Origin: Calvatia gigantea
Lineage: Eukaryota; Basidiomycota; Agaricomycetes; Agaricales; Lycoperdaceae
Reading direction: 5' to 3'
DNA: 64,000 nt
Assembly (NCBI GenBank): GCA_025093985.1
Contig: JACAAK010000018.1
Location: forward strand, 310,001 to 374,000
Of this stretch, positions 34,099 through 45,460 are shown in pieces. How positions within the stretch are numbered: the first letter of the stretch is position 1; each line of letters starts with the position of its first letter. The notes beneath the pieces are model-generated. The model was not told the DNA's origin. It saw only the letters and a list, made by a program, of their open reading frames with translations, and ran no database searches. The translations under genes were made by a program, and so were the position numbers.

Positions 34099-35088
34099 AT
34101 GCCTGCCTCCCAATCTAACCACATTGCTATCAACTCCCTTGTCCATCCCACACCCACCAGAATCTCCTCTCTTCCATTCCCCGAACCAGGCAACAGCCGA
34201 GCACCTGCCCCCCAGGGAATCCGTTTCAATCTCACTAAGACACCATCCCCTACACAAGAACTCCTTGAAGCCTTGCTCAAAGATGTCGACAAGGCAACCA
34301 ACAGCAAAATCAAGAACATTACTGCCCAGAACAAACGACTGGTAGTAAACCAGCACATTACCTTCGCCACCGCGTGCATTACCTTTGCTGATATGTATGC
34401 TGGATTCACCAATGCCTCCTCCTCCACCAACCAGCATATTCCCACCATCTTCCAAGCACTAGACCAGTCCATCCTCACCCCTAATGAAAAAGATCACGTC
34501 CAAGGGCTCCAAAGCCGAATCGATTTGGGCCTTGAGGTCTTTAACCACCTTGACATTGCCAACATATTCCTAGAACTCGCCGACATAGCCATGAAGTTAC
34601 TTGGGAGAGACAAGTCAAATGAAGACCCCGACATCAACACCTTGGTCGATAGAATTCATATCACCCTTTCCGAACTACACGACACTGTCAACCCTACACC
34701 ACCAACCCACGCTGATACCCCTATGGACAAGGAAGCCACAGTTTCAATGAAAGAAGAAGTCAACGCCCTCCACTACTTCATTAAAACCATCACACTGCTG
34801 CAACTTGTATCGGTTTTTCTTCCGCCCACAAAATTCTGCACTGTATTGCCAGGACAAGAAAAGGACCAACATTACTGGAACTCGATAGTCAAGAACTACT
34901 GGGACAGCTCCACTACCACCGACTTCCCATATAATGGCGTCCCAGTCCCTATCCAGCAAGACAGGTGAAGCCACTCATCTATCTTCTTAGCACGTTCTAA
35001 CAAAGGAAAGTTTCTCATCGCCGCCACTAAAAAAGCACTCACCGCCACAGTCGTAAACAGAGACTTCGATGAGCTTCCTGAGGCATGA
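34099..35088 (+). pseudogene. ORF3 of A-III (unknown protein, nearly intact)
   Basis: Starts at an ATG (34099) just past the end of pol, beyond the chromodomain. It is open for 289 codons to a TGA at 34966-34968; the same frame then continues to the conserved end RDFDELPEA and TGA at 35086-35088, giving about 329 residues. A Pro-rich N-terminus (residues 15-50) is followed by predicted helices with the block ITFATACITFADMYAGF. There is no signal peptide, transmembrane segment or known domain, so it is not an obvious envelope protein. Amino-acid similarity to ORF3 of A-I, about half of residues, is better than expected for decaying DNA and suggests past selection on the protein. Confidence 0.7.
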
Positions 35089-35094
35089 AGCCTA

Positions 35095-35104
35095 ATTGGG
35101 GGGT
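35095..35104 (+). promoter_or_regulatory. Polypurine tract of A-III
   Basis: ATTGGGGGGT two nt before the 3' LTR. The same tract is seen before the LTR at 49589. Confidence 0.8.
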
Positions 35105-35106
35105 AT

Positions 35107-35411
35107 TGTTGTGAACTTTTCACCAATCATATCGTGCTCCTTACTTGTCTACATTCCAATCTTCTGTGTACCTGTTTCAGCTATTCCTGCCACGCGATCT
35201 CCGAGCTCTGACTCATAATTACTACGCCGTAGTCATCAGACATTTCATGTAGTTATCTCCATCCATTCAACTGGATGTTTCTTCTGTATTTAAGCGTACA
35301 TACATACTCCTGTATTTAGTACACTTAACCATCTAGTTCTTCTCCCCTTACTCGCCCTCAAGTCTTAGCCTAAGTTGCAACCTGAGGTTCACTCAGACTC
35401 AGGTCGTAATA
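35107..35411 (+). repeat. 3' LTR of A-III
   Basis: 305 bp, TGTTGTGAAC to CGTAATA, then the TSD CCCAC. Partner of 28662-28965. Confidence 0.93.
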
Positions 35412-38362
35412 CCCACCCAAAAACTGGAACAACAGATCTTAGTATTAAATGCGGACAGAACACCAAACCAGGGCAGGAAAGTAATGGAAATGGCCACAAT
35501 CAACATAGACATTCAAAGATACAAAGAACAGATTGAAGTGTCAGTCGTACAACTACAAGACTGCACAGAGGTCTTTCTAGGACATGACTGGCTAGTCAAG
35601 CATAACTTGGAAGTAGATTGGAATAATGGGGAAATCAAATTCACCTGGTGTCCACTGAACTGTCAATTCCCCCACTGAAACATCCCCATCACAGAGAAGA
35701 TATGGAGCATGGCCACTACAGAGAATTTATGGGAAGAAGAAGATGAACCCGACCCAACTAAACCAGAAGATCTACCAGACTACATACAGCCATTCACATA
35801 TTTATTCAACAAAACAACATTCAACAAGCTCCCAGAATAAACTGAATGGGACCACAAAATAATCCTAACAGAGGACACCCCAAAAGAAATAAGTGCAGGA
35901 ATGTACAACATGACAGTCAAAGAACAGGACAAACTCAAAGCATTCATCAAAGAAAACCTAGAATTGGGACAAATACGACCATCAAAATCCCCATATGCAG
36001 CACCAACCTTCTTTATCCCCAAGAAAGACGGATCCAAGAGATTAATTCAGGACTATAGACAATTAAACAACGTAGTAGTCAAGGACAAAACACCACTGCC
36101 AAGAATTGGCGAGGTGATCAACAAACTTGGGAAGGCCAAGTACTTCAACAAGCTTGATATCATCTGGGGATATAACAACTTCAGGATCAAGGAAGGAGAT
36201 GAATGGAAAGCAGCATTTCTCACCAACGAAGGGCTCTTCAAGCCAACAGTCATGTATTTCGGACTTAGCAACTCACCGGGGACCTTCTCCAGAATGATGA
36301 CAAGTATTTTCCATAATCTATTGCAAAACGGAGATATTGTAAACTATATGGACAACTTCACCATTCCTGGTGACACCAAGGAGCAACTAAAAGAACAGAC
36401 AATACAGTTTCTGAAATGTGCAGTACAATACAACCTATGCTTCAAATGAACCAAATGTATCTTTGACATGGAAGAAATCCCTATGTTAGGAGTCAAAGTT
36501 GGACATGGGCAAATCGAAATGGAAGAAGAAAAAGTCAAATTGGTACGAGACTGGCCAAAGCCAAAAAATACAAAGGGGGTAGAAAGGTTCCTAAGCTTCG
36601 CCAACTACTACCGACATTTCATAAAAAACTTCAGCAAGATCACAGGACCACTAAACAAACTCAAGGGAGCAACCACATAGGAATGGAATCAAGAACATCA
36701 GACAGCCTTTGATCACCTTAAAAAGTGCATCACTAAAGAACCTGTGTTAACCCTGCCACAAAGACAAGGACAATTCAGGGTAGAAGTCGACACATCAGAC
36801 TATGCGTTAGGAGGCATGCTATCACAGCTACAGGAGGGCAAATGGCACCCAATCGCCTTCACATCACGAATGCTATCACTGGCAGAGTGTAATTATGAAA
36901 TATATGACAAAGAGCTACTAGCCATCATCCATGCCCTAAAGGAATGGAGACACTACCTACTGGATGCAGAAGAAAAATTTGAAATCTGGACTGACCATGA
37001 AAATTTGAAATACTACTGAGAACTGCAAAAACTGAACGGACGACAAGCTTGATGGTACCTATGCTTACAGGACTATGACTTCACACTGCGACATGTACCC
37101 AGGAAAACAAACACAAAGGCTGACCTATTGTCCTGAATCCACCAAATACCAGAGGGACAAGAAGACGAACTAGTCACCATGATCCAGGAAAGTTAGCTAC
37201 AAACAAGAAATACAGATGACACAGTGCTCTTACAAGCAGAATTATTCCTCGAACCAACATTCCTAGTACAGATCTGAAACAAGCCCCAGTGCGAGACAAC
37301 AGTTCTTACTGAATTAAGAAAACTGGAGTCCAAGCTCACTAAGAAGCATGGAATTATCTACAAACAAAATAGTGCATACATCCCACCCAACCCAAAGCTA
37401 CTGAGAAGAAATCCTAACACAGTATTACAACATGCCAGACATGGGCCACCCGGGCCAACACAGAATGATAGAACTAATCAGCTGCAACTATTGGTGGCCA
37501 ACAATGTGAAAGGACGTGAAAAAATATATCCGAAGGGTGCCAAGCCTGCCAAAGGAATAAAGCAAGAACAACACCACTCAAATCGCCACTACACCCCCTC
37601 TCAGTTCCTGAATGGACCTTGGGAAGAAATCAGCATCAATATGATCAGACCACTACCAGAGTCAAAAGGGAAAGACTACAATACTGGTCGTCATAGACTG
37701 CTTCATAAAAATGATACAGCTTATAGCGACTACCATGGATGTTTCATCCAAGGATATCGCAAAGATATATCGAGATGAAATATGGAAGCTACACAGATTA
37801 CCAAGGAAAGTACTCAGCAACCGAGGACCTCAATTCGCATCAGAATTCACCAAAGAACTATTCAAAGGACTTGGCATAGAACGCAACCTATCAACAGCAT
37901 ATTACCCACAAATAGACAGATAAATAGAGTGCATCAACAGAGAAATAGAAACATACATCCACTTGTACTGCAATTACAACTAAGACAACTGGGCAGAATG
38001 GCTCCCCATTGCAGAATTTCAGTATAACAACAAACGACATGGAGAAACACAAGCAACACCATTCTTCCTAAACTATGGAAGAAACCCATGGAAAGGAAAA
38101 AATAAACTACCAACAAACAATCCAGCAGCCATGGATTTCCTAAAGGAACTTCAGACCACCCAAGACAATGCCTCATCAGCACTATGAACATACCAAGAAA
38201 AGATGAAACAGCAATATGACTGTAACAAGACCCACACCCAAACACACCAAATAGGTGATGCAGTGTGGCTAGAGAACACGAACATCCATACCAATCAAGC
38301 ATCAAAGAAGCTAGGCCAAAAATGGTATGGCCCTTTCCTTATTGAGGAAAAGATAGGAGAAG
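35412..38362 (+). pseudogene. pol: pol of A-II continued: RT, RNase H, integrase
   Basis: Resumes after A-III. The RT box reads YMDN (about 36346), with the second catalytic Asp changed to Asn, which would abolish polymerisation even without the stops. RNase H lies at 36740-37010 and integrase at about 37400-38180. It stops in the segment GPFLIEEKIGE, where the LTR of A-IV begins. Numerous stops and frameshifts. Confidence 0.83.
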
Positions 38363-38669
38363 TGTTATGAGTTTTCACTGATCATAACGAGTTCCGTGCT
38401 ATTCTACATTCCTACTTATCTGCATACCTGTTTCAGCTATTCCAGTCCAGCGTTCTCCGAAGATATGACTCGTACTGACTACCACGCCTTAACCGGACGT
38501 TTCATGTAGTTACTCCATCCGTTCAACCGGATAGTTCTAGAAGTATTTAAGCGTACATACACCCTGCTGTATTCGGTACGCTTAACCACCTTTGTTCTCT
38601 TTCCCTTGCTCGCCCTCAAGACTTAGCCAGAGCTGCAGCCTGAGGTCTAAACTGACTAAGGTCGCAACA
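38363..38669 (+). repeat. 5' LTR of A-IV
   Basis: 307 bp, TGTTATGAG to CGCAACA. TATTTAA at 38544-38550. Predicted transcript start ACGCTTAACCA at 38578-38588. Confidence 0.9.
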
Positions 38670-38671
38670 TT

Positions 38672-38682
38672 TGGTTAAGCGT
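38672..38682 (+). promoter_or_regulatory. Self-priming primer-binding site of A-IV
   Basis: TGGTTAAGCGT, 2 nt after the LTR, is complementary at all 11 positions to ACGCTTAACCA (38578-38588), which begins 34 nt after the start of the TATTTAA box. This is the same geometry as family B and fits Tf1/sushi-type self-priming. Confidence 0.8.
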
Positions 38683-38750
38683 CATCACCTCACCTTGCAG
38701 GAAACAGAGTTGGAAAAGACTCGAACCACGACGAACCCAGGAGCCATTAT

Positions 38751-39899
38751 ATGAGCTCGAACCCCGACGAATACAGAGAACCGCAGCTTGAAGTTACAGA
38801 CGACGAGCTTGAAACAGACAGCGAAACCGAGTCATCAGACGAAGAAGCAGAGAACCCTGAAGTACCTGCACCAGAAATGGTTGTAACAAGCAACGAACCC
38901 GGAGAAACCACATAAGGAGTAAACCCAACAGGAGTAGAAGCAGTTATATCAGAACTCTTCGACGAACTCGACATAGCAGAAGAACAGTTAGGACAACAGG
39001 AGAACCAAGACACTGAAACAGAATCAGAATCAGGAGGCTCAGAAATGACAGACAATACCGCACCCGCCACAACACCTAGTACAAAAGGACTTGTGCCTGA
39101 CCCAGGGTTCTTCGATGGAACACGAACCAAATTCGACGACTGGTGGAGAGCCATGACACTCTTCATGAAATTCAACAAAGTCAGCACAGCAGATGATAAA
39201 GCTATAGCAATCCTGGCCAGATTGAGGGGAGGAACAGCAGGAGCATATGCAGCAATGAAAGCACCACAAATCCTGGAAGGAGAAGACTCTGTAGACTGGA
39301 AGGTCTTTGCAGAAGAATTCAAACGAACCTTCTCAGACGATGCTATGAACGCGAAGGCGGAATGGCAAATTGAAAAATTCAAACAGGGGAATAGGAACAC
39401 GGCCGACTACCTCATCGAATTTGAGGTACTGAAAAACAAGGCAAAAACTGACAACCGACATGCCATGTTCCTATTGCGAAAAAACGCCCAACAAGATATT
39501 ATCCACACTATCACAGGCTACCCTCCAGCCGCGCGACCCAATACGTACCCAGAATGGAAGGAGGCCATACTAGCAGTTGGACAAGGATACGAAGCATCCG
39601 AATACCGAGGAGATAAGAAAACTAACTCGGGAACTACTTATGGGGGAATGGGAGAACCCATGGAGATAGGAAGCAGGCAACATGTGTTCAACGCAAAAGG
39701 GGAACCCAAATGCTACAACTGCGGAATATTCGGACACATGTCCAAAGACTGCAAGAAACCCAAAGGGTTAACATGCTACAACTGCGGCAAAATTGGACAC
39801 ATAGCCAAAGCATGCACTGCACCAAAGAAAGTACAGATCCGAGCAATGGATGAAGTGGAACCAGAAAAGAACCAGGATTTTTCCGGAGACTCCGAGTAG
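38751..39899 (+). pseudogene. gag: gag of A-IV with a single TAA
   Basis: ATG at 38751, 383 codons to TAG at 39897-39899. The only lesion is TAA at 38913-38915 (codon 55). The acidic, Ser-rich N-terminus (residues 1-98) is followed by the core PDPGFFDGTRTKFDDWWRAM and two CCHC knuckles at about residues 321 and 342 (CYNCGIFGHMSKDC, CYNCGKIGHIAKAC). The last 46 nt overlap the pol frame. Confidence 0.88.
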
Positions 39900-39916
39900 G
39901 TGCTGCCTCGAGAGTC
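39875..39916 (+). promoter_or_regulatory. -1 frameshift signal of A-IV
   Basis: G-GAT-TTT (39875-39881) is in the gag frame. After a 6-nt spacer GACTCCGAG (39888-39896) pairs with CTCGAGAGTC (39907-39916), nine pairs around one bulged A, with the gag TAG in the loop. Shifting -1 enters a pol frame that is open from 39854 to the truncation. In the other copies a C-G pair of this stem is replaced by T-G, so pairing is kept. Confidence 0.75.
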
Positions 39917-42136
39917 AAGAAACTTGTATCTAGGATATCAGAAGAATACTACACGATTCCTCAGAAACGAAAGCGTGAATTAAACCTAAAAGGAAAAATC
40001 CAAACCCCGACAAAAAGAATAACAGTAAACACTATAGTCGACTCGGGATGCACCACTAGCAGCATCAGCAAAAGACTGGTAGATGAAGAAAAAATCCCCA
40101 CAGAAAAACTAGGACAAGAAATCACGGTACTTAACGCGGACAGCACGACAAACCAAGGAGGAAAAGTCACAGAAAAGGCAACTATACAAATGGAAATTGA
40201 AGGACACAAAGAAACAATCGAAGCGTCGGTCGTACAACTCCAAGACAGGGCAGAAGTATTTCTAGGACACAATTGGCTCATCAAACACAACCCGGAGGTA
40301 AACTGGCGAACAGGAGAAATAAAATTCAACCGATGCCCAAAGGACTGCAAAGTCCCACACCAAAGCATCCAGATAACAGACAAAATCCGAAGCATGACCA
40401 CCACCGAGGATATATGGGAAGAAGAAGAAGAGCCCGACCCCACCAAACCATCAGACCTGCCGGACTATGTACGACCATTCACACATTTATTCAACAAAAC
40501 TACATTCGACAAGCTGCCTGGACGAACAGAATGGGACCACGAGATAATCCTAACAGAAGACGCCCCCAAGGAAATCAATGCAGGAACCTACAACATGACG
40601 ATCAAAGAACAAGACGAGCTCAAGACATTCGTTAAAGAAAACCTCGAGTCAGGACGAATACGACCATCGAAATCACCATATGCTGCACCCACCTTTTTCA
40701 TCCCAAAAAAGGATGGCTCAAAACGACTCATTCAAGATTACCAACGATTGAATAACGTAGTCATCAAGGATAAAACGCCGCTGCCTCGAATCGGAGAAGT
40801 CATTGACAAATTAGGAAAAGCCAAATATTTCAACAAACTGGACATCATTTGGGGTTACAACAACGTCCGAATCAAAGAAGGAGACGAGTGGAAAGCAGCC
40901 TTCCTAACCAACGAAGGGTTATTCGAACCTACAGTAATGTTTTTCGGTCTCAGCAATTCACCTGGAACGTTCTCAAGAATGATGGCAAGTATCTTCCGAG
41001 ACTTGCTACATGACGGAGACATAGTGAACTATATGGACGACTTCACAATCCCGGGAGACACCAAAGAGCAATTACAAGAACGAACCATCCGATTCCTAGA
41101 AAGAGCAGCCGAACACAACCTGTGTTTCAAACGATCCAAATGCATCTTCGACGCCGAAGAAATCCCAATGCTAGGAGTAACAGTGGGACACGGACGCATT
41201 GAAATGGAGGCCGAAAAGGTAAAATCGGTACGAGAATGGCCCCAACCACACAACAAGAAAGGAATAGAAAGATTCCTTGGTTTTGCCAACTACTACCGCC
41301 GATTTATAAAAAACTTCAGCAAAATAGCGGCCCCATTGAACAAACTGAAAGGATCAGAGGAGTGGGAATGGAAAGAGGAACAACAATCAGCATTTGACGA
41401 ACTAAAGCAACGAATCACAGAAGAACCCACCTTAACACTACCCCAGAGAAAAGGCCAATTCCGGGTAGAAGTCGACGCATCAAACTATGCACTAGGGGGA
41501 GTACTCTCACAAGAACAAAATTCCAAATGGCACCCAATCGCATTCACGTCCCGCACACTATCACCAGCAGAACGAAATTATGAAATCTATGACAAAGAAC
41601 TATTGGCCATCATGCATGCACTAAAGGAATGGCGACACTACCTACTAGACGCAGAAGAGAAATTCGAAATTTGGACCGACCATGAAAACCTGAAATACTA
41701 CAGGGAACCCCAGAAACTAAACGGCCGACAAGCTAGATGGTACCTACGGTTACAAGACTATGACTTCACACTGCGCCATGTACCAGGAAAAACAAACACA
41801 AAAGCGGACCTCCTCTCCAGAATCTACCAAGAGCCAGACCAGGAAGAAGAGAAACTAGTCACCATGATCCGAGACACTTGGCTAATGAACGAAAAAGACG
41901 ACGGACCATCAGAAGGGACCATCTTACTCCGCGCCGAACTGTTTATGGAACCCACCCTCAAGGAACGAATCAAGGCGAACAAAGGACGAGAAACGGCCAT
42001 CATCCAAAAAATACGCGACCAAGACCCTGACATCACCGAACACGACGGAATAATCTACAAAAACACCAGCATGTATGTACCTCCCGAACCGACACTCAGA
42101 GAGGAAATTAGTGCAACTGAGGTTTACTCAGACTAA
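39882..42136 (+). pseudogene. pol: pol of A-IV: intact protease, RT and RNase H, truncated
   Basis: About 750 codons without a stop. Protease D-S-G at 40040-40048; RT with FIPKKDGSKRLIQDY and the YMDDFTIPGD box (about 41027); RNase H starting FRVEVDASNYALGG and including the KYYREPQKLNGRQARWYL segment. The frame ends in foreign sequence: after LREEIS (42112) the residues are encoded by an LTR tail. Integrase, chromodomain and ORF3 are missing, so the element cannot move on its own, though these enzymes look intact. Confidence 0.88.
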
Positions 42137-42146
42137 GGTCATAACA
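42113..42146 (+). repeat. 34-bp tail of a family A LTR at the duplication breakpoint
   Basis: Corresponds to the last bases of the LTR ending at 49895 (TGAGGTTTACTCAGACTAAGG...CATAACA), followed by the same downstream flank. It marks the left breakpoint of the copied flank against pol of A-IV. Confidence 0.85.
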
Positions 42147-43177
42147 ACAGACCAGGTATATGGAAGGGAAATCTAAATAGAAGGTTAATATGTTTAAGAA
42201 GTAATATGGTTAAATCTGCAGTTAAGTTCATAACACAGTCCCAGTAGGCAAACATACCAAATCCTGCTTCATGTCAATGAGGGTAATATAAAATATCCAA
42301 ATCTTCAGATCTCAGCCATTAAAAATGTTTACTCAGTCTTCACCATTTGGCATGTGGAGTCCTGCTGGGGCTTGGTCCCCAGTATTTTTGTCCCATGCTG
42401 TGGCCTTCCTCTGCTGTCTTTGGGGTATGAAAGGACCTTGCCAGAGTCCACTAAGCTCTCCTTTTCTCTACTGAGCCCAACACATTGATGCTTAGCTCTT
42501 GGTTGCAGCATAATCCAACAATATAGATGTCAGAATTGATGCACTAGCAAATACCAGGCTTGCTGACTCTTTCTGATTACAGACATTTCTGTGGTCCAAT
42601 CAACACCCAGTCAGTATAATCGAGGTTATCACTCCATGAACAAGAGACATTCCTTATATTATTCATTACCATTTTTTAAAACATTGTCAGTGAAGTGAGG
42701 GAAGTGACAGAAAGGATAGACATGGTAAGTCCAGCTGCCATTATAGTCGGTGCTCAAAGGAACCATATCATGGAGGTGGATTTAGAAACTCGTTGCATGT
42801 GTTATTGAGAGGTCATCGATCATTCATCGACAGCATACTCGGATCCTATTCCCAGGCCAAGTGTTCTTGCACTACACCTGTTATTTGAGGCCAGGAATAG
42901 AACAGTCCACACCCATTTGGATCTGACACATATCAACTCAGTAATTATGAGCATTGCACTGCATCCGTTACACCAAATTTGGTGGCAGTACTATTTTTGT
43001 CACTTCGTCTGCCTCGAAGTTACGGGCCGTGTAGATGAAGAGATTGATGGGACTGGGCCGGCGGCGTATGAACCTATTTATATCTATGCAACACATGTTT
43101 TAAAGATGCTTGTTTCCCCTCCGACTACCAGATCCTTCCTCTACTCCTTACAGGCCACTGATATTCCAGAATTTCGA

Positions 43178-43932
43178 ATGCCAACATACACCCCAGAGTA
43201 TGTAAGTCAGAAGTGCCAGCCAGAATATAATAGGATTGCTGAAGCCTTTAGGCTACGTTTTCGTGCTACCCATGCCCAGTCAATATCACCCAACCAAGGA
43301 TCCAAGGACTGAGAAATATTGATACCCAGGTCGGTTATCATGTTCTGGTGACTCCGAACTCAATTTCTACCGCCATCTTATAGGCACCCCCCCTTACTTG
43401 CACGGACAACGTCCCCCTTCCTCCCGAGTCAACCCTCCTGCCAGGAACATTCACGCAGCACTCACAAAGTATCAAGGTTGATGCGTACCCATTGAGCATT
43501 ACCTCCCATCTAGCACTTGCGCAGCGACTGAGGCTACTAGGTATCAGGTTGACCACTCCGATCCACGTTCACTCTCCGGTCGCCCATATTGGAACAATCA
43601 CGGCTGTCCCACCTGATCAAATGACCACTGCCTTGGACGTCATCTTTCTTCTGCAATCCGTTGTGAACACCCCACTTGACTTACATACGACGTTCGCCCA
43701 GTTATCACGAACTATGAAAGAGAGGATCAAGGGGGAGTTTCTTCGGCGTACTGGCACGGCCGAACTGAGCGTTAGTGAGAGTAGTTGGGCACATTTCATT
43801 TCTGGAGATCTGGAGAGTAACGGTCCCTCGGGTATCGACTTGTTGCTCGGAAACGGGGAGATATGGGGATTCGAGGCGTGTTCTGTGGGTGGTTATAGTA
43901 TTGTTCACGTTGCCAATGTCGGATCCATTTAG
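43178..43932 (+). CDS. Family G gene, copy G1 (unknown function, spliced)
   Basis: Model: exons 43178-43201, 43252-43329 and 43384-43932, introns of 50 and 54 nt, 216 residues. Intron 1 begins GTAAGT and has a CTGAA branch site. The ATG (M-P-T-Y-T-P-E-Y) and both intron positions are matched by paralogue G3 at 60996-61768, whose spliced protein aligns from end to end. Exon 3 carries the motif TPIHVHSPVAHIGTITAVP, a helical region, then WAHFISGDLESNGPSGIDLL and the end YSIVHVANVGSI. No known domain, signal peptide or membrane segment. The frame is also open upstream to 42947, so a longer N-terminus is possible. It lies just upstream of a BUB3-like remnant. Confidence 0.65.
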
Positions 43933-44289
43933 CTTGCGGTCTTATGGTTTGGGGCCGTGTAAAATTGTTTTTGTCTGTTGTCGTACCTGTCGGTATTGAC
44001 TTTAAATTTGCGTAGGAAGCGTGTTAAGGATCTACTAGGTCGGGTTAATTCAACGTCGGTAGAGGGGCCAAACAAATAACAACGATGCGTTCACATCCCA
44101 CGTTTCTGTGTCCGAGTCTCTCCACCCTTCCTGGTGGTTTCTTGTCAACGGCTTTGACACTGATCACAGTTTTAAACCATTGCATCCCGTCTTGCGCTGG
44201 CCATACTTTATCAAAATTAATGCATATTGTCGAGCGCAACATCCCACGGGTAATTTTATAAAGTTGGTGTTCTCGGTACCCCCTGTTGC

Positions 44290-44830
44290 ACTCCCACTCA
44301 ACTATTCACGTTGTAGAGCGAACTCCTTTCTTAAGTCATGGTCCGGTCAACTACTTGCATACCACCATTTCTTAGACTTGCGAGCCGAAGACTACTTGGA
44401 CCGCGCCCCTCGCTTCTGGGAACCGGCGCTCCTGCCAAAACCGCTCAGACATCCATCCCCTCTGCGCTGACCGGATGTGTCTCCCACCTCAGTTACACAA
44501 AACTCACCCTCGCCACCTCCATGTCCTCGCCTCCCTCGCGACATCTGAAACTAGTTCTCCCCACCCCAACAAAAGAATCCTGGTGAAAGTGTATAATCAC
44601 GCTTTCTTGCATGGATGACTGATAGGCAAGGCTCCTCTACGACATTTACAGTCATCGGCACCAGACGTGCAAGAAAACAAGTACGCGTTCAAGAGTTAGT
44701 AATAGACTGTTGGTGATGTGGATTCGTTGTGCCCGTTAACGGGCTCGCGTACATCCCGCCCGTAGAACGGCTTGCACCAGTGGCGCTGGATAGGGACATA
44801 CCGATATGACATAATTTACCGGGCAACCAA
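44290..44830 (+). pseudogene. BUB3-like WD40 gene remnant, unit 1
   Basis: Pieces in different frames resemble the second half of the WD40 protein BUB3/RAE1: LDRAPRFWEPA (near 44400, a WD blade end), a segment ending SCMDD (near 44610), PDVQENKYAFKS followed by stops and TVGDVDS (44665-44730), and a PVNGLA strand (near 44740). The N-terminal blades are missing. The same blocks are better preserved at 62.3-63.4 kb. BUB3 is a kinetochore checkpoint protein, RAE1 an mRNA-export factor; this fragment encodes neither. The upstream frame 44108-44470 (SESLHPSWWFLVNGFDTDH) precedes it in both units and has no known domain. Confidence 0.55.
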
Positions 44831-45460
44831 CGTTCTCACTGATGAATACACGTTTCAGTAAGGCTTAATCTGGCCAGTCACTGCATCGACTTAATACGGC
44901 GGGATTCCATCCTTTTCTCTGTTTACACAGGATTGTGAGCCGGCCTCTGGACGACTGTTTATTTGCATGGGGTCGCCCCTTGTTCCGCACTATTTTAAGC
45001 CTCACTGCTAGGTTATTACGCGACTGGAGTCAAAAATGAGACATTCAACCCTACACGCAGTCCACGGCCCAGCCTACAAAGACACGTTGCACGAAAACAT
45101 TAGTCGTCACTCCAATCATCTCCAAACACGCTCTATAGTCTACTCCTAGGCTATGGCGTTCGGTAGATGCTGCAACTGAAGCGGCCTTATAGTGCCATGA
45201 GCGTAGAACAACATTGTTCTCACTCCCCCATCTCAACCATAACCATTGTTCGGAATCAATTGCAGCACCCGAGGTCTGTCGTAATAACAAGGTGGTGGAG
45301 CACATTCAGTCGCCGCTAACACTGGGAAGTAACAACGTGCCTCGTCGATTACATGCAAGTACAGGAGCACGCGTTCCCGTTGGGTGTCATACACATTCTG
45401 CTTAATGTCTAATAACAACGTGCTGTGGAGATCGGACGGCACCTGACACTGAAAAGTGTC
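44831..45460. other. Unassigned stretch within the duplicated flank
   Basis: No coding feature with domain support. Short overlapping frames on both strands carry no motif. Present identically at 52577-53206. Confidence 0.45.

Larger units (their letters stand above)
28662..35411 (+). mobile_element. Ty3/gypsy element A-III, full length, TSD CCCAC
   Basis: Complete copy in the protease region of A-II. LTRs are 28662-28965 (304 bp) and 35107-35411 (305 bp). Flanking CCCAC is at 28657-28661 and 35412-35416. It contains gag, pol and ORF3, and its pol carries a solo LTR-E in reverse orientation. Many nonsense codons. Confidence 0.93.
38363..42112 (+). mobile_element. Ty3/gypsy element A-IV, 5' two-thirds, best-preserved family A copy
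   Basis: LTR, self-priming site, gag, frameshift site, protease, RT and RNase H, then truncated before the integrase zinc domain, where a 34-bp piece of a family A LTR and the duplicated flank begin. CpG-rich throughout and with only one nonsense codon, so it is far younger than the other A copies or comes from an active subfamily. The 5' flank is AGAAG; the 3' partner is lost. Confidence 0.9.

Noticed and set aside
34099..35088. ORF3 as a retroviral-type envelope gene
   Set aside because: No signal peptide, furin-like site or transmembrane segment is visible.
42329..42511. 60-codon minus-strand frame, duplicated at 50075
   Set aside because: No domain, low-complexity context, and conserved only because the whole block is duplicated.
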